From Saccharopolyspora rhizosphaerae (GTDB lineage: Bacteria > Actinomycetota > Actinomycetes > Mycobacteriales > Pseudonocardiaceae): DNA of 64,000 bases. The stretch covers positions 1 through 64,000 of the forward strand of contig NZ_RSAA01000008.1 of the NCBI RefSeq assembly GCF_003931915.1, given 5' to 3'. Positions 31,530 to 42,924 of the stretch are shown here, piece after piece; the first letter of the stretch is position 1, and each line of letters begins with the position of its first letter. The translations under genes were made by a program, and so were the position numbers. Below the pieces are notes generated by a model. The model did not search any database and was not told where the DNA came from. It worked only from the letters and a program-made list of their open reading frames with translations.

Positions 31530-32978
31530 TCAGGCGTCGGCCTTGGTGGTTTCGCGGGGCGGCCAGCACTGGATGCCGGTGAGCTCCGGGAGGCGGTCTC
31601 GGGTGAAGACCGGGTCGAGCCCCTGGCGGCGCTGGTCGTCGTAGTCGCGCAACAGCTTGAGCGCGACGGCGCCCAGCGGTGCGATCGCGGCGAGGTTGAC
31701 CAGCGCCATCACACCCATCGTGGTGTCGGCGAGGTTCCAGACCAGGTCCGAGGAACCGACGGAACCCAGGAACACCACGACGAGCACGCCCCACTTGTAG
31801 CCGGTCAGCACCGCCGGGTTCCCGGTCAGGAAGCCGACGTTGGACTCGCCGTAGTAGTAGTTGCCCAGCACCGAGGTGAACGCCACCAGCAGGATGACCA
31901 GCGTCATCAGGTGCAGCGACCACTCGCCGAGGTTGGCCTGCATCGCCTCCTGGGTCATCGAGGCGCCGCGGTCGCTGTCACCGTAAGTGGGGTTCGACAG
32001 CAGCACGATGAACGCGGTCGTCGAGCACACCAGCAACGTGTCGACGTAGACGCCGAGCGTCTGCACCAAGCCCTGCTTGACCGGGTGGCTGACCGAGGCG
32101 GTCGCGCCCGCGTTCGGCGCCGAGCCCAGGCCCGCCTCGTTGGAGAACATGCCGCGGCGGACGCCCTGCACGATCGCCGCGCCGATGCCACCACCCGCGA
32201 TCGCCTCGAAACCGAAGGCGTGCGCGAAGATCTGGCTGATCACGCCGGGCAGCGCGTCGACGTTGAGCACCACGACGACCAGGCCGAGCAGCATGTAGAG
32301 GCCGGCCATGAACGGGACGAGCAGTTCCGCGACCTGCGCGATGCGGCGCACACCGCCGAAGATGATCAGCGCGGTCAGCCCGACCAGCGCCAGCCCGAGG
32401 ACCGGCTGCACCCAGCCGTTCGAGCTCATCCCGGTGGCCTCGGCCGAGGTGACGATCGCGTCGACGATCGTGTTGGCCTGGACCGCGCTGAACACCAAGC
32501 CGAACGTCACCGTGATCACCACGGCGAACAGCACGCCCATCCAGCGCGCCCGCAGGCCGTGCAGCATGTAGTAGGCCGGGCCGCCGCGGTACCCCGCCGT
32601 GTCCCGCACCTTGTACAGCTGCGCCAAGGTCGACTCCACGAAGCTGGCCGCTCCCACGACCAGGCCCATCGTCCACATCCAGAACACCGCCCCGGGTCCG
32701 CCGAGGGCGATGGCGGTGGCCACACCGGCGATGTTGCCGGTGCCGATGCGGGCGGCGGCGGAGATCGCGAACGCCTGGAAGGACGAGATGGCCTTGCCGC
32801 CGTCCTCGGCGGTCTCGGCCTTGCCGCCCATCGCGCGGACCATCTCCGGGATCATCCGGACCTGCACGGCCCTCGACCGGACCGTGAAGTAGAGGCTCAG
32901 CGCCGCGAGCACCGGAATGATGAGGTACAGCCAGAACGTGTCGTTCAACGCGACGATCGCGTCGTTGAGCGCTTCCAC
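31530..32978 (-). CDS. Alanine/glycine:cation symporter (AGCS family)
   Basis: Sodium- or proton-coupled amino acid importer in the cytoplasmic membrane. 482 residues from the GTG at 32978, which has GGAGGGG 8 bases upstream; an ATG 11 codons earlier is less well placed. Around 11 hydrophobic segments are visible. Signatures: AAARIGTGNIAGVATAIALGGPGAVFWMW near residue 75-105, and RRGMFSNEAGLGSAPNAGATA in the middle, both strongly conserved in AGCS proteins. No cotranscribed partner; uvrA lies upstream on the same strand. Confidence 0.93.
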   Translation of the reverse strand: MEALNDAIVALNDTFWLYLIIPVLAALSLYFTVRSRAVQVRMIPEMVRAMGGKAETAEDGGKAISSFQAFAISAAARIGTGNIAGVATAIALGGPGAVFWMWTMGLVVGAASFVESTLAQLYKVRDTAGYRGGPAYYMLHGLRARWMGVLFAVVITVTFGLVFSAVQANTIVDAIVTSAEATGMSSNGWVQPVLGLALVGLTALIIFGGVRRIAQVAELLVPFMAGLYMLLGLVVVVLNVDALPGVISQIFAHAFGFEAIAGGGIGAAIVQGVRRGMFSNEAGLGSAPNAGATASVSHPVKQGLVQTLGVYVDTLLVCSTTAFIVLLSNPTYGDSDRGASMTQEAMQANLGEWSLHLMTLVILLVAFTSVLGNYYYGESNVGFLTGNPAVLTGYKWGVLVVVFLGSVGSSDLVWNLADTTMGVMALVNLAAIAPLGAVALKLLRDYDDQRRQGLDPVFTRDRLPELTGIQCWPPRETTKADA

Positions 32979-33161
32979 GGGTACTTCCCCTCCGCTTGTG
33001 GCGCGGGACATGTCGCGTCAGCAGGCGTCGGGATGCGGCGCCCGGCGACCTTCACCGCTGCGTTTCCCAGTGCGGGCCGTCAGGTGGTGACGACCCGCAC
33101 ATCGGCGGAAAGGCTACAAACGATCAGGTGCGGAACTCCAGGCGGGTGTCCGGAAACCGCC

Positions 33162-36014
<2,853 letters not shown>

Positions 36015-36371
36015 GGTGATCCCTTCGGAGGAAGTTCTGGTGTTGCGCGAACGCGCGCCGGCTCCGAGCGGCCGCTGGCTCGAGGCAGCAGGGCTCGATG
36101 CAGCAGGGCCGTCGACACGGCGCCGGGTCGCGACGTTGCGACATCCATGCTATTCGGGGCCACCGACAGTCTCGGATCGACGGCGTCACGAGCCGGGCAC
36201 GCGGCTCAGCTTCACCCCAACGTGTGAGATGTGGCGCGATCGAGCGCTGGCTGCCCCCTCACGACGATACGCATGTCCCCCGGATTGGGCACTGTCCCCA
36301 GCGTGGCCAGCGCGTTTACGCTCGGAACTTCACATTCAGCGAACTTCTCCTCTCCCACGCGAGGTAGAACC
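36015..36371. other. Divergent intergenic region between uvrA and the isomerase-family gene
   Basis: 357 bases that should hold the promoters of both flanking genes. No LexA box, riboswitch, repeat or small gene was recognised. Confidence 0.5.
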
Positions 36372-37133
36372 ATGGCTGACATCGTTCTCGGCACGGGCCG
36401 GTGGTCCGAAGCCGCCCTGACCGACGAGGTCGCCGACCACCTGGCTCGGATCGACCACGTGACCGAAGCCCTGGTGCACTCCGTGACCAGCCTCGACGAG
36501 CTCTCCGTGCGGCAACCCAGCCTGCTGCCCGGCTGGAGCCGCGCCCACGTGATCACCCACCTCGCGCGCAACGCCGACGCCTGCTCCAACCTGCTGCTGT
36601 GGGCGAGGACCGGCATCGAGCACCCGATGTACGCCAGCCGGGACGACCGCGACCAGGCCATCCACAAGGGCGCCTCCCGCAGCCACCGGCTGCTGCTGGA
36701 GGACCTGGTCGCCTCCAGCGACCGGTTCTCCGTGGCGGCGAGGGCGATGCCCACCGAGGACTGGACCGCCGAGGTCTCGCTCTCCGGCGGCGACGACATC
36801 CCCGCCCTGCACGTGCTGCGGCTGCGGCTGCTGGAGGCGTGGGTGCACCTGGTGGACCTCGACCACGACGTGGACTTCCCGGACATCCCGTCGGGCGATG
36901 CCGAGCTCCTGCTGGAGGACGTCACCCAGCAGCTCGGCGGCCGCCACGACGTCCCCGCGGTGTCGGTGGAGGTCGACTTCGGCACCCACCACCGCACCTG
37001 GGACCTCCGCGGGACGACCTCCGAGCCCGCCAAGGTCACCGGCGAACCGGGCCCGGTCCTGGGCTGGCTGCTCGGCCGCACCGGGCCGGAGGAGCTCAGC
37101 GGCGACGCACCGGAGCTCCCACCCTGGATGTAG
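36372..37133 (+). CDS. Maleylpyruvate isomerase-family (mycothiol-dependent) protein
   Basis: DinB-like four-helix protein of the MDMPI family, whose characterised members use mycothiol as cofactor. 253 residues from the ATG at 36372. Visible features: PSLLPGWSRAHVITHLARNADACSNLL, with the metal-binding histidine motif (HxxxN) near residue 55, and EAWVHLVDLDHDVDFPD with further histidine ligands. A C-terminal SCP2-like part ends the protein. The frame extends upstream without family similarity. The substrate is unknown; annotated isomerase activity should not be assumed. Confidence 0.85.
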   Translation: MADIVLGTGRWSEAALTDEVADHLARIDHVTEALVHSVTSLDELSVRQPSLLPGWSRAHVITHLARNADACSNLLLWARTGIEHPMYASRDDRDQAIHKGASRSHRLLLEDLVASSDRFSVAARAMPTEDWTAEVSLSGGDDIPALHVLRLRLLEAWVHLVDLDHDVDFPDIPSGDAELLLEDVTQQLGGRHDVPAVSVEVDFGTHHRTWDLRGTTSEPAKVTGEPGPVLGWLLGRTGPEELSGDAPELPPWM

Positions 37134-37160
37134 ATCGGGACTCCTCGTAGGCTCACCGCC

Positions 37161-37838
37161 GTGGAGCTTCAAGCTGAGTACACCGGACACGTGGAGCCCG
37201 GCGGCGCGGCGGCGCGCCGGGAACTGGACGCGCTGACCATCACCAAGATCTCGGTCGGCCCGATGGACAACAACGCCTACCTGCTGGTGTGCAAGAGCAC
37301 CGGGGACGCGTTGCTGGTGGACGCGGCCAACGACCCCGAACGGCTGAGCGACCTGCTCGGCCACGACGAGCGGCGGCCCCGGCTGCGCACCATCGTCACC
37401 ACCCACCAGCACGCCGACCACTGGCAGGCCCTGGGCGCCGTGGCCGGTGCGACCGGCTGCTTCACGGTGGCGCACCCGGCCGACGCCGAGCAGCTGCCGG
37501 TGCCGCCGGACCGCCTGGTCGAGCACGGCGACACCATCGCGGTCGGCGACTCCGAGCTGTCGGTGATCCACCTGCGCGGGCACACCCCGGGCTCGATCGC
37601 CCTGGTCTACCGGGACCCGGCGGGCCACCCGCACCTGTTCACCGGCGACTCGCTGTTCCCGGGCGGTGTGGGGCGCACGACCTCCCCGGAGGACTTCCGG
37701 TCGCTGATCGACGACGTGGAGAACCGGGTCTTCACCGAGCTGCCGGACGACACCTGGTTCTACCCGGGCCACGGTGACGACTCGACGCTCGGTGCCGAGC
37801 GCCCCCAGCTCCCGGAATGGCGCGAACGCGGCTGGTGA
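37161..37838 (+). CDS. MBL-fold hydrolase (glyoxalase II-like)
   Basis: Zinc metallo-beta-lactamase-fold hydrolase. 225 residues from a GTG at 37161. The metal motif THQHADH is at residues 81-87, followed by GHTPGSIAL, GDSLFPGGVGRT and PGHGDDSTL, which supply further ligands. It begins 27 bases after the isomerase-family gene, so the two probably form an operon. The neighbourhood next to uvrA is conserved in mycobacteria. The substrate may be a mycothiol or glutathione-like thioester, but this is inference. Confidence 0.9.
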   Translation: MELQAEYTGHVEPGGAAARRELDALTITKISVGPMDNNAYLLVCKSTGDALLVDAANDPERLSDLLGHDERRPRLRTIVTTHQHADHWQALGAVAGATGCFTVAHPADAEQLPVPPDRLVEHGDTIAVGDSELSVIHLRGHTPGSIALVYRDPAGHPHLFTGDSLFPGGVGRTTSPEDFRSLIDDVENRVFTELPDDTWFYPGHGDDSTLGAERPQLPEWRERGW

Positions 37839-38209
37839 CCTGAGCGGCTCAAGGCCTGGGCGGCTCCGTGGACTCCGTGCACCGCTCCTGACGTTGCACC
37901 GTGCCGGTGCACGGCCCCACCGCGTTCGCACGACGACGCCGCTCAAGCCCCACGACCCAGCCGGCGGAGCCCCTTTCGAATGTCGCGCGCGGACCTGGAG
38001 CAGTGGCTCGGCCCGCGCTCTGCGGGCCTCCAGGCTCAAGTGACTCCGGTGGGCGGGGCCCCGCGGGAGCGCGGGGCGGTGGTCGTCCGTTCGGGCGGGG
38101 GCTGACGGCCGCTGGACTTCCGCGGGCTGAGGCTCGTGGTGACGTGGCTGCGGTCGTCCGTGCTGCCGCCTACGCTGGCGGTCCTGGGAGACGAGCACCG
38201 GAGGTCGTC
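37839..38209. other. Gene-poor spacer with a family A repeat copy
   Basis: 371 bases. An open frame runs through it in phase with the polymerase gene but has no protein-like features. A repeat copy (TTCGAATGTCGCGCGCGG) lies at 37975-37992, and a GC hairpin lies near 38057-38077. Confidence 0.55.
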
Positions 38210-39208
38210 GTGGGCGAGACCGTGACGCTGGACGTCGGGGGCACTGAGGTGTCCGTGTCGCACCCGGACAAGGTGTTCTTCAAGACGCGCGGTGAGACCA
38301 AGCTCGACCTCGTCAACTACTACCGCGCGGTGGCCGAACCGCTGCTGAACACCTTGGGCGGCCGCCCGCTGCTGATGGAACGCTACCCCGACGGTGCGGG
38401 CGGCAAGTCGTGGTTCCAGAAGCGGGTCCCCGCGTCGGCACCGGAGTGGCTGCAGACGACCGTGGTCGAGACGCCCAACGGGACCACCAGCGACGCCCTC
38501 GTCGCGGCCGACCTCGCGCACATCGTCTGGGCGGTCAACATGGGTTGCCTGGGCTTCCACGTGTGGCCGTACCAGGCCGGGCACCCGGACCGGATCGAGG
38601 AGCTGCGCATCGACCTCGACCCCTCCCCCGGCGTCGGCTACGCCGAGATCTGCGAAGCCGCCGTGCTCACCCGCGACTTCCTCACCGAGGACGGCATCGA
38701 CGTGCGGCTGAAGACCTCCGGCTCGCGCGGCCTGCACCTCTACGTCTCGCTGCTCCCGCAGTGGGACAGCTACCGGGTCCGGGCCGCCGCCGTGGCCCTG
38801 GCCCGCGAGCTCGAACGCCGGCACCCCGACCTGATCACCGCGAAGTGGTGGAAGGAAGAGCGCGGCCGCCGCGTGTTCGTCGACTTCAACCAGAACGCTC
38901 CGCACAAGACGGTTTTCGGTGCCTGGTGCGTGAGACCGAAGGTCGGCGGCCAAGTCTCGACGCCGATCGCCTGGGACGACCTGGACGAGGTCGAACCGGA
39001 GGAACTGACCATCGCCACGGTCCCCGGCAGGCTCGCCGAGAGCGGCGACCCGTGGGCCGACGCCCGTCCGCAGTCGATCGAGCCGCTGCTCGACCGCTAC
39101 GACCGCGACATGGCCGCCGGCTTGCAGGACGCCCCGTGGCCACCCGTCTACCCGAAGCAGCCGAACGAGCCACCCCGAGTCGCCCCCAGCAGAGCCAAGC
39201 GCGGCTGA
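38210..39208 (+). CDS. LigD-type DNA primase-polymerase (NHEJ polymerase domain)
   Basis: Archaeo-eukaryotic primase-fold polymerase resembling the polymerase domain of LigD, standing alone. 332 residues from the GTG at 38210, with GGAGG 6 bases upstream. The catalytic aspartates D135 and D137 are in LRIDLDPSPG. SGSRGLHLYV (~170-179) and the late VFVDFNQNAPHKTVFGAWCVRPK are family hallmarks. There is no ligase or nuclease domain and no ku gene nearby. It may fill gaps in end joining or base-excision repair, as do stand-alone Prim-Pol C proteins in mycobacteria. Confidence 0.92.
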   Translation: MGETVTLDVGGTEVSVSHPDKVFFKTRGETKLDLVNYYRAVAEPLLNTLGGRPLLMERYPDGAGGKSWFQKRVPASAPEWLQTTVVETPNGTTSDALVAADLAHIVWAVNMGCLGFHVWPYQAGHPDRIEELRIDLDPSPGVGYAEICEAAVLTRDFLTEDGIDVRLKTSGSRGLHLYVSLLPQWDSYRVRAAAVALARELERRHPDLITAKWWKEERGRRVFVDFNQNAPHKTVFGAWCVRPKVGGQVSTPIAWDDLDEVEPEELTIATVPGRLAESGDPWADARPQSIEPLLDRYDRDMAAGLQDAPWPPVYPKQPNEPPRVAPSRAKRG

Positions 39209-39347
39209 AGGTGTTGCGGGAGAGCGCCGCGCTCGGCGCTGACGGTAGCTCGCCGCTCCTCGAGCCCGCCACGGCATCACGGCGCACTCGCCACGAAGCC
39301 ATTCGAGATGTGCAGTGACGCGAGCAGAGCCACCTGTCGATCAGGCC

Positions 39348-39578
39348 CTAGACCGAGAGGCGCGGGGCCCCCTGGACCGCTTCGGCGACGCGTCTGGCTT
39401 CGGCGTTGCAGTCGTCGCACGTCGTCCACAGCCAGGCTTCCCGGGTGGCGTCGGCCACGACCTCCTGGCTGCACAACGTGTTGACGACCATCCCGCTCGG
39501 GTAGGCGTTGCCCCACGGCCGCTTGTCCAAGCTCGCGTGGCGCCGCCCGTTCGCAGGCACCCAGTGAAACGGATACAT
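39348..39578 (-). CDS. Small zinc-finger protein of the Pseudonocardiaceae HWVP type
   Basis: 76 residues starting MYPFHWVPANGRRHA, a start shared by many small proteins in this family of actinomycetes. Potential zinc ligands are H14, C36, C54 and C57 (LCSQEV and TTCDDCN). The start has AGAGGGGGAAC just upstream. It lies back to back with the XRE/DUF397 pair, 247 bases apart, as in related genomes. Function unknown. Confidence 0.75.
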   Translation of the reverse strand: MYPFHWVPANGRRHASLDKRPWGNAYPSGMVVNTLCSQEVVADATREAWLWTTCDDCNAEARRVAEAVQGAPRLSV

Positions 39579-39825
39579 CGTTCCCCCTCTGCCGTCTCCG
39601 CACCGTTGAGCACGCAGCGCGGAACGAGGACCGCACCGAAGCCCCTCCCGGCCCCGCTGCGGTCCCGATCACACCGGGACCAATGCTCGTGGTCTCGAGA
39701 CCACTGCGGCAATTCCCTGATCGGATGACGCCGTTCAGCGGGCAGGCCGAACGCGCCTGCGTTGGTCCGCTCGCAGTCCGACCCACCGTGCGGTGCGGCG
39801 TCGCGCCTGAAATAAGCTGCGGTGC

Positions 39826-40683
39826 ATGAGCGAGACCACGCCGGCGCCGCGGGCATACGTTCTCGGTGCGGAAATCCGGGACGCGCGGTCGCGTTCCGGT
39901 CTCGGGCTGCGGCAGTTGGCAGGGCGCCTCGACGTGTCGCACTCCGTCGTCGTCCGCTGGGAACGCGGCGAACGGGTGCCCTCGACGGAATCGGTGTCCG
40001 CCGTGTGCGCGGTGCTGGGCCTGTCCAGCCCGGCGCGCGATCGGCTGCTGCGGCTCACCCGTGAGGCGCAGGCGGAACCGCCCAACTCGGTGTCGGTCGG
40101 CTCAGTCGGTGAGGCCGATCAGCTCACCGCGCTGCTGGAGTTCGAGCGGATCGCCACGGCGATCACCGACGTCTCCCCCATCCTCGTCCCTGGTCTGCTG
40201 CAGACCACCGACTACGCCCGGGCGATCATGGGCACCGGGATCCCGGAGCACGAGGTCTCCACGCGCGTGGCGGTCCGGCTCGGCCGGCGCGAGGTGATCA
40301 CCCGGCGCGACGAGCCGGTGCGGTACACGGCGTTCCTGCTGGAATCCGTTCTGCACCAGCCGATCGGCGGTCGCGCCGTGCTCATCGACCAGCTGCGGCA
40401 CGTCCGGGACATGAGCGACCGCGAGAACATCGACATCCGGATCATCCCGCTGTCGGCGGGGTGGACTTCCGCGCACGCCGGGCCCTTCGTGCTCCTCGAG
40501 TTCGCCAAGGCGTCCCCCGTCGTGCACCTCGAACACCACCGGTCCAGCGCGTTCCTGCGCGATCCCGGCGACGTGACGGCCTTCGTCAAAGCCGGGAAGG
40601 ACCTGGGGCAATTCGCGATGAGCAGCGACGACTCGGTCCGCCTCGTCGACGAGCTCATCCACCGAGAGGAGACAACACCGTGA
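39826..40683 (+). CDS. XRE-family regulator with DUF5753 domain
   Basis: 285 residues. The N-terminal helix-turn-helix (~10-65) reads IRDARSRSGLGLRQLAGRLDVSHSVVVRWERGERVPS. The DUF5753 effector domain follows, with SPILVPGLLQTTDYARAIM and GWTSAHAGPFVLLEF, the normal pattern of this large actinobacterial family (Scr1 type). Its last codon overlaps the next gene start. Such pairs with DUF397 proteins control development, secondary metabolism or behave as antitoxin-like regulators; which applies here is not readable. Confidence 0.92.
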   Translation: MSETTPAPRAYVLGAEIRDARSRSGLGLRQLAGRLDVSHSVVVRWERGERVPSTESVSAVCAVLGLSSPARDRLLRLTREAQAEPPNSVSVGSVGEADQLTALLEFERIATAITDVSPILVPGLLQTTDYARAIMGTGIPEHEVSTRVAVRLGRREVITRRDEPVRYTAFLLESVLHQPIGGRAVLIDQLRHVRDMSDRENIDIRIIPLSAGWTSAHAGPFVLLEFAKASPVVHLEHHRSSAFLRDPGDVTAFVKAGKDLGQFAMSSDDSVRLVDELIHREETTP

Positions 40684-40880
40684 CGTTGCTGCAGTCGCCG
40701 GTCGGTTGGCGCAAGTCCAGCCGGAGCAGTCAGGAGACCAACTGCGTCGAGGTCGGGCGCGTCTTCGGTGGCGCCGCCGTGCGCGACACCAAGGACCGCG
40801 CCGGGGGCTTGTTGACGGCCAACGCGGCGCAGTGGCGCTACTTCGTCAGAGCGATCAAAACAGGTCGTTTCGACAGATGA
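40680..40880 (+). CDS. DUF397 protein
   Basis: 66-residue partner of the XRE regulator; the GTG overlaps its stop by 4 bases. Typical segments are GWRKSSRSSQETNCVEVG and VRDTKDRAGGLLTANAAQWRYFVRAIK. Known DUF397 proteins bind or antagonise their neighbouring regulator. A strong hairpin terminator follows the stop. Confidence 0.9.
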   Translation: MTLLQSPVGWRKSSRSSQETNCVEVGRVFGGAAVRDTKDRAGGLLTANAAQWRYFVRAIKTGRFDR

Positions 40881-40892
40881 TCCTGGCGCTGC

Positions 40893-40931
40893 GAGCACGG
40901 ACCGGGAGCGGGACGTTCCCGGTCCGTGCTC
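40893..40931. terminator. Bidirectional terminator between DUF397 and beta-lactamase genes
   Basis: GAGCACGGACCGGGA and TCCCGGTCCGTGCTC form a perfect 15-bp stem with a 9-base loop between two convergent genes. Confidence 0.9.
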
Positions 40932-40937
40932 GGCGGA

Positions 40938-41840
40938 TCACGCGATCCTGCTGACCACCAGGCGGGTCGCGTCGGCCAGCAACGCGTTGTTCGCGGTGTC
41001 GTCCTCCCGGGGACGGCTGGTGAGCAGCGAGAGCACGATCGGCGTACCGGTCTCGGTCCAGGTGACGGCGATGTCGTTGGCCACCCCGTAGGCGCTGCCG
41101 CCGCCGGTCTTGTCGGCCGTGCGCCAGCCGCGCGGCACTCCGGCGCGGATCCGGGCGTCGCCGGTGGTGTTGCCGAGCATCCACGCGGTCAGCCGATCGC
41201 GCTCGGCCGCGCCGAGCGCGTCGCCGAGCAGGAGCCGCTGCAGCCCGTCGGCCAGCGCCCTGGGGCTGGACGTGTCCCGCTCGTCGCCGGGGATGGCGGT
41301 GTTGAGCTCGACCTCCCAGCGGTCCAGGCGGGTCGCCGGATCGCCGATGCTGCGGGCGAACTCCGTGATGGCCTGCGGGCCACCGAGTTCGCGCAGCAGC
41401 AGGTTGGCCGCGGTGTTGTCGGAGTGCTGCAGGGCCGCCGCGCAGAGCTCGCCGACGGTCATGCCGGTGCCCACCCGCCCCTCGGTGATCGGCGAGTACT
41501 CGACGAGCTGGCCGGCGTCGTAGCGGATGACGCGCTCGAAGTAGCCGCCGGCCAGGCCGTGGGCGCGGAGCAGCGCGGCCGAGGCGTAGACCTTGAACGT
41601 CGAGCACAGCGCCACGCGCTCGTCGGCGCGGTGGCTGAGCGTGCGGCCGGTGGCGGTGTTGCGCGCGAACAGCCCCAGGCGCGCGTCGTAGCGCCGTTCG
41701 AGCTCGACCAGCTCCGGGTCCGGTCCCAGCGCCGGGGCGGGCGCGGCCGCCTGGGTCCGGGGTGCGCAGGCGGCCACCGGCGCGGCCAGCAGCGCCGCCA
41801 GGACGGCCCGCCGCCCCACGCGGGATGCGTTGTGCTGCAA
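40938..41840 (-). CDS. Class A beta-lactamase
   Basis: Periplasmic or surface serine beta-lactamase. The proposed TTG start (41840) has GAGAGGAATTCAG upstream and gives 300 residues; a GTG 8 codons later is possible. The N-terminal RRAVLAALLAAPVAAC has paired arginines and a lipobox-like cysteine, C25. Active-site motifs: STFK (S80-K83), SDN (140-142), EVELN with the Glu166 equivalent at E176, and KTG (244-246). All catalytic residues are intact. An inverted repeat 81 bases upstream may be an operator. The LysR gene is one gene further upstream. Confidence 0.93.
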   Translation of the reverse strand: MQHNASRVGRRAVLAALLAAPVAACAPRTQAAAPAPALGPDPELVELERRYDARLGLFARNTATGRTLSHRADERVALCSTFKVYASAALLRAHGLAGGYFERVIRYDAGQLVEYSPITEGRVGTGMTVGELCAAALQHSDNTAANLLLRELGGPQAITEFARSIGDPATRLDRWEVELNTAIPGDERDTSSPRALADGLQRLLLGDALGAAERDRLTAWMLGNTTGDARIRAGVPRGWRTADKTGGGSAYGVANDIAVTWTETGTPIVLSLLTSRPREDDTANNALLADATRLVVSRIA

Positions 41841-41920
41841 CTGAATTCCTCTCGTCGATGCGGTGCCCCCAATCAAGCACCCGCCAGCCGAGAGCGCCAA
41901 TAAGAACCCGCGGACGTCGC

Positions 41921-41937
41921 GATAGCGCTTCGCTATC
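41921..41937. promoter_or_regulatory. Perfect 7-bp palindrome upstream of the beta-lactamase
   Basis: GATAGCG-CTT-CGCTATC lies 81 bases before the proposed TTG. Its size and position suit a regulator such as the nearby LysR protein. No binding data; assignment is inference. Confidence 0.5.
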
Positions 41938-41997
41938 CCCGCACGTGGGGGCCACCTGGAGCGCCGGAGAAGTGCCGGAGAACAAGTTTGCGAACAC

Positions 41998-42017
41998 GGT
42001 TCCAGCCCGCTGGAACC
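41998..42017 (-). terminator. Terminator of the LysR-hydrolase operon
   Basis: GGTTCCAGC-CC-GCTGGAACC is a perfect 9-bp stem with a 2-base loop, 17 bases past the serine hydrolase stop. Confidence 0.6.
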
Positions 42018-42033
42018 AGCGTGCGCGCTGTGG

Positions 42034-42924
42034 CTACAGGCGGCCGGAGCGGAGGTCGGTGACCGCGATCCGCGCGCACTCGGCGATGGCCGCGTCCACC
42101 CGGGGGAGAGACGGGTCGGCTCGAGCGGCGAGCGTGAACACCGCGACGGCGACCGGCGATTCGCCGTCGAACTCCACGACGGAGACCTCGTTGCGGACCG
42201 CGCCGATCGTGCCGGTCTTGCCGGAGACGCGCACCCCCTGGAACGGGAACCCGGCGCGGACCCGGTGCATCCACGCCTGCTGTCCGAGCAACCTGCGGAC
42301 GAAGGCGCACTGCTGCGGCGAGGCGACCTCATCCGCCCAGATCAGCTCCAGCAGCCGGGTCATCTCCCTGGGTGTGGTGGCGCTGGCGTAGGACGGGTCG
42401 TAGGCGCGCACCGTGCGGGCCTCGTCGTTGTCGGCGAGCAGCGCGAAGGCCTCCGCGGCGCTGGTCGTGCCCATCTCGCGGGCGAGCGCGGCGTGCGCGT
42501 CGGCGGTGCCCCCGACCACCCGGGTCCGATCCAGCCCCAGGTCGGCGAGGGTGTCGGCCACGGCTTCCAGACCGATCGCGCCCAGGAGGACGTCGGCGGC
42601 GGCGTTGTCGGACACGGAGACCATCGATGCCCCGAGATCGCGCCAGGACATCCGCACCGGGTCCTGGAAGATCGAGACGCCGGTCGGGCCGGGTGTGCAG
42701 GAGGTCGGGTCGAGGCGGATCGTCTCGCGCGGGTCGAGCACGCCCGCGTCGAACGCGCGCGCCAGGGCGACCAGCAGCGGCAACTTGTAGACCGAGGCGG
42801 TCACCACCAGTTCGTCGGCGCCGATGCCGAGCTCGTGCTCCCCGGCGCCGAGCCGGACCGCGTGCACCCACCCCTGCGCGCCGGCGTCCGCGAGCACCGC
42901 CCGGATGCGCCGCTCGACGCTCAC
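42034..42924 (-). CDS. Beta-lactamase-fold serine hydrolase, possibly not a true lactamase
   Basis: 296 residues from a GTG overlapping the LysR stop (GTGA). Class A-like motifs: SVYK (44-47), SDN (105-107) and KTG (236-238). The ExxLN loop that holds Glu166 is not evident, and there is no signal peptide, so it would stay in the cytoplasm. This fits the penicillin-binding serine hydrolase side of the family rather than an exported lactamase. The longer open frame upstream lies inside the LysR gene in another phase and is not real. Confidence 0.8.
   Translation of the reverse strand: MSVERRIRAVLADAGAQGWVHAVRLGAGEHELGIGADELVVTASVYKLPLLVALARAFDAGVLDPRETIRLDPTSCTPGPTGVSIFQDPVRMSWRDLGASMVSVSDNAAADVLLGAIGLEAVADTLADLGLDRTRVVGGTADAHAALAREMGTTSAAEAFALLADNDEARTVRAYDPSYASATTPREMTRLLELIWADEVASPQQCAFVRRLLGQQAWMHRVRAGFPFQGVRVSGKTGTIGAVRNEVSVVEFDGESPVAVAVFTLAARADPSLPRVDAAIAECARIAVTDLRSGRL

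Noticed and set aside
33012-33161. Possible promoter or riboswitch between the symporter and uvrA genes
   Set aside because: No recognisable -35/-10 pair, T-box or riboswitch core.
36015-36371. SOS (LexA) box before uvrA
   Set aside because: No TCGAAC-N4-GTTCGA-like sequence could be found.
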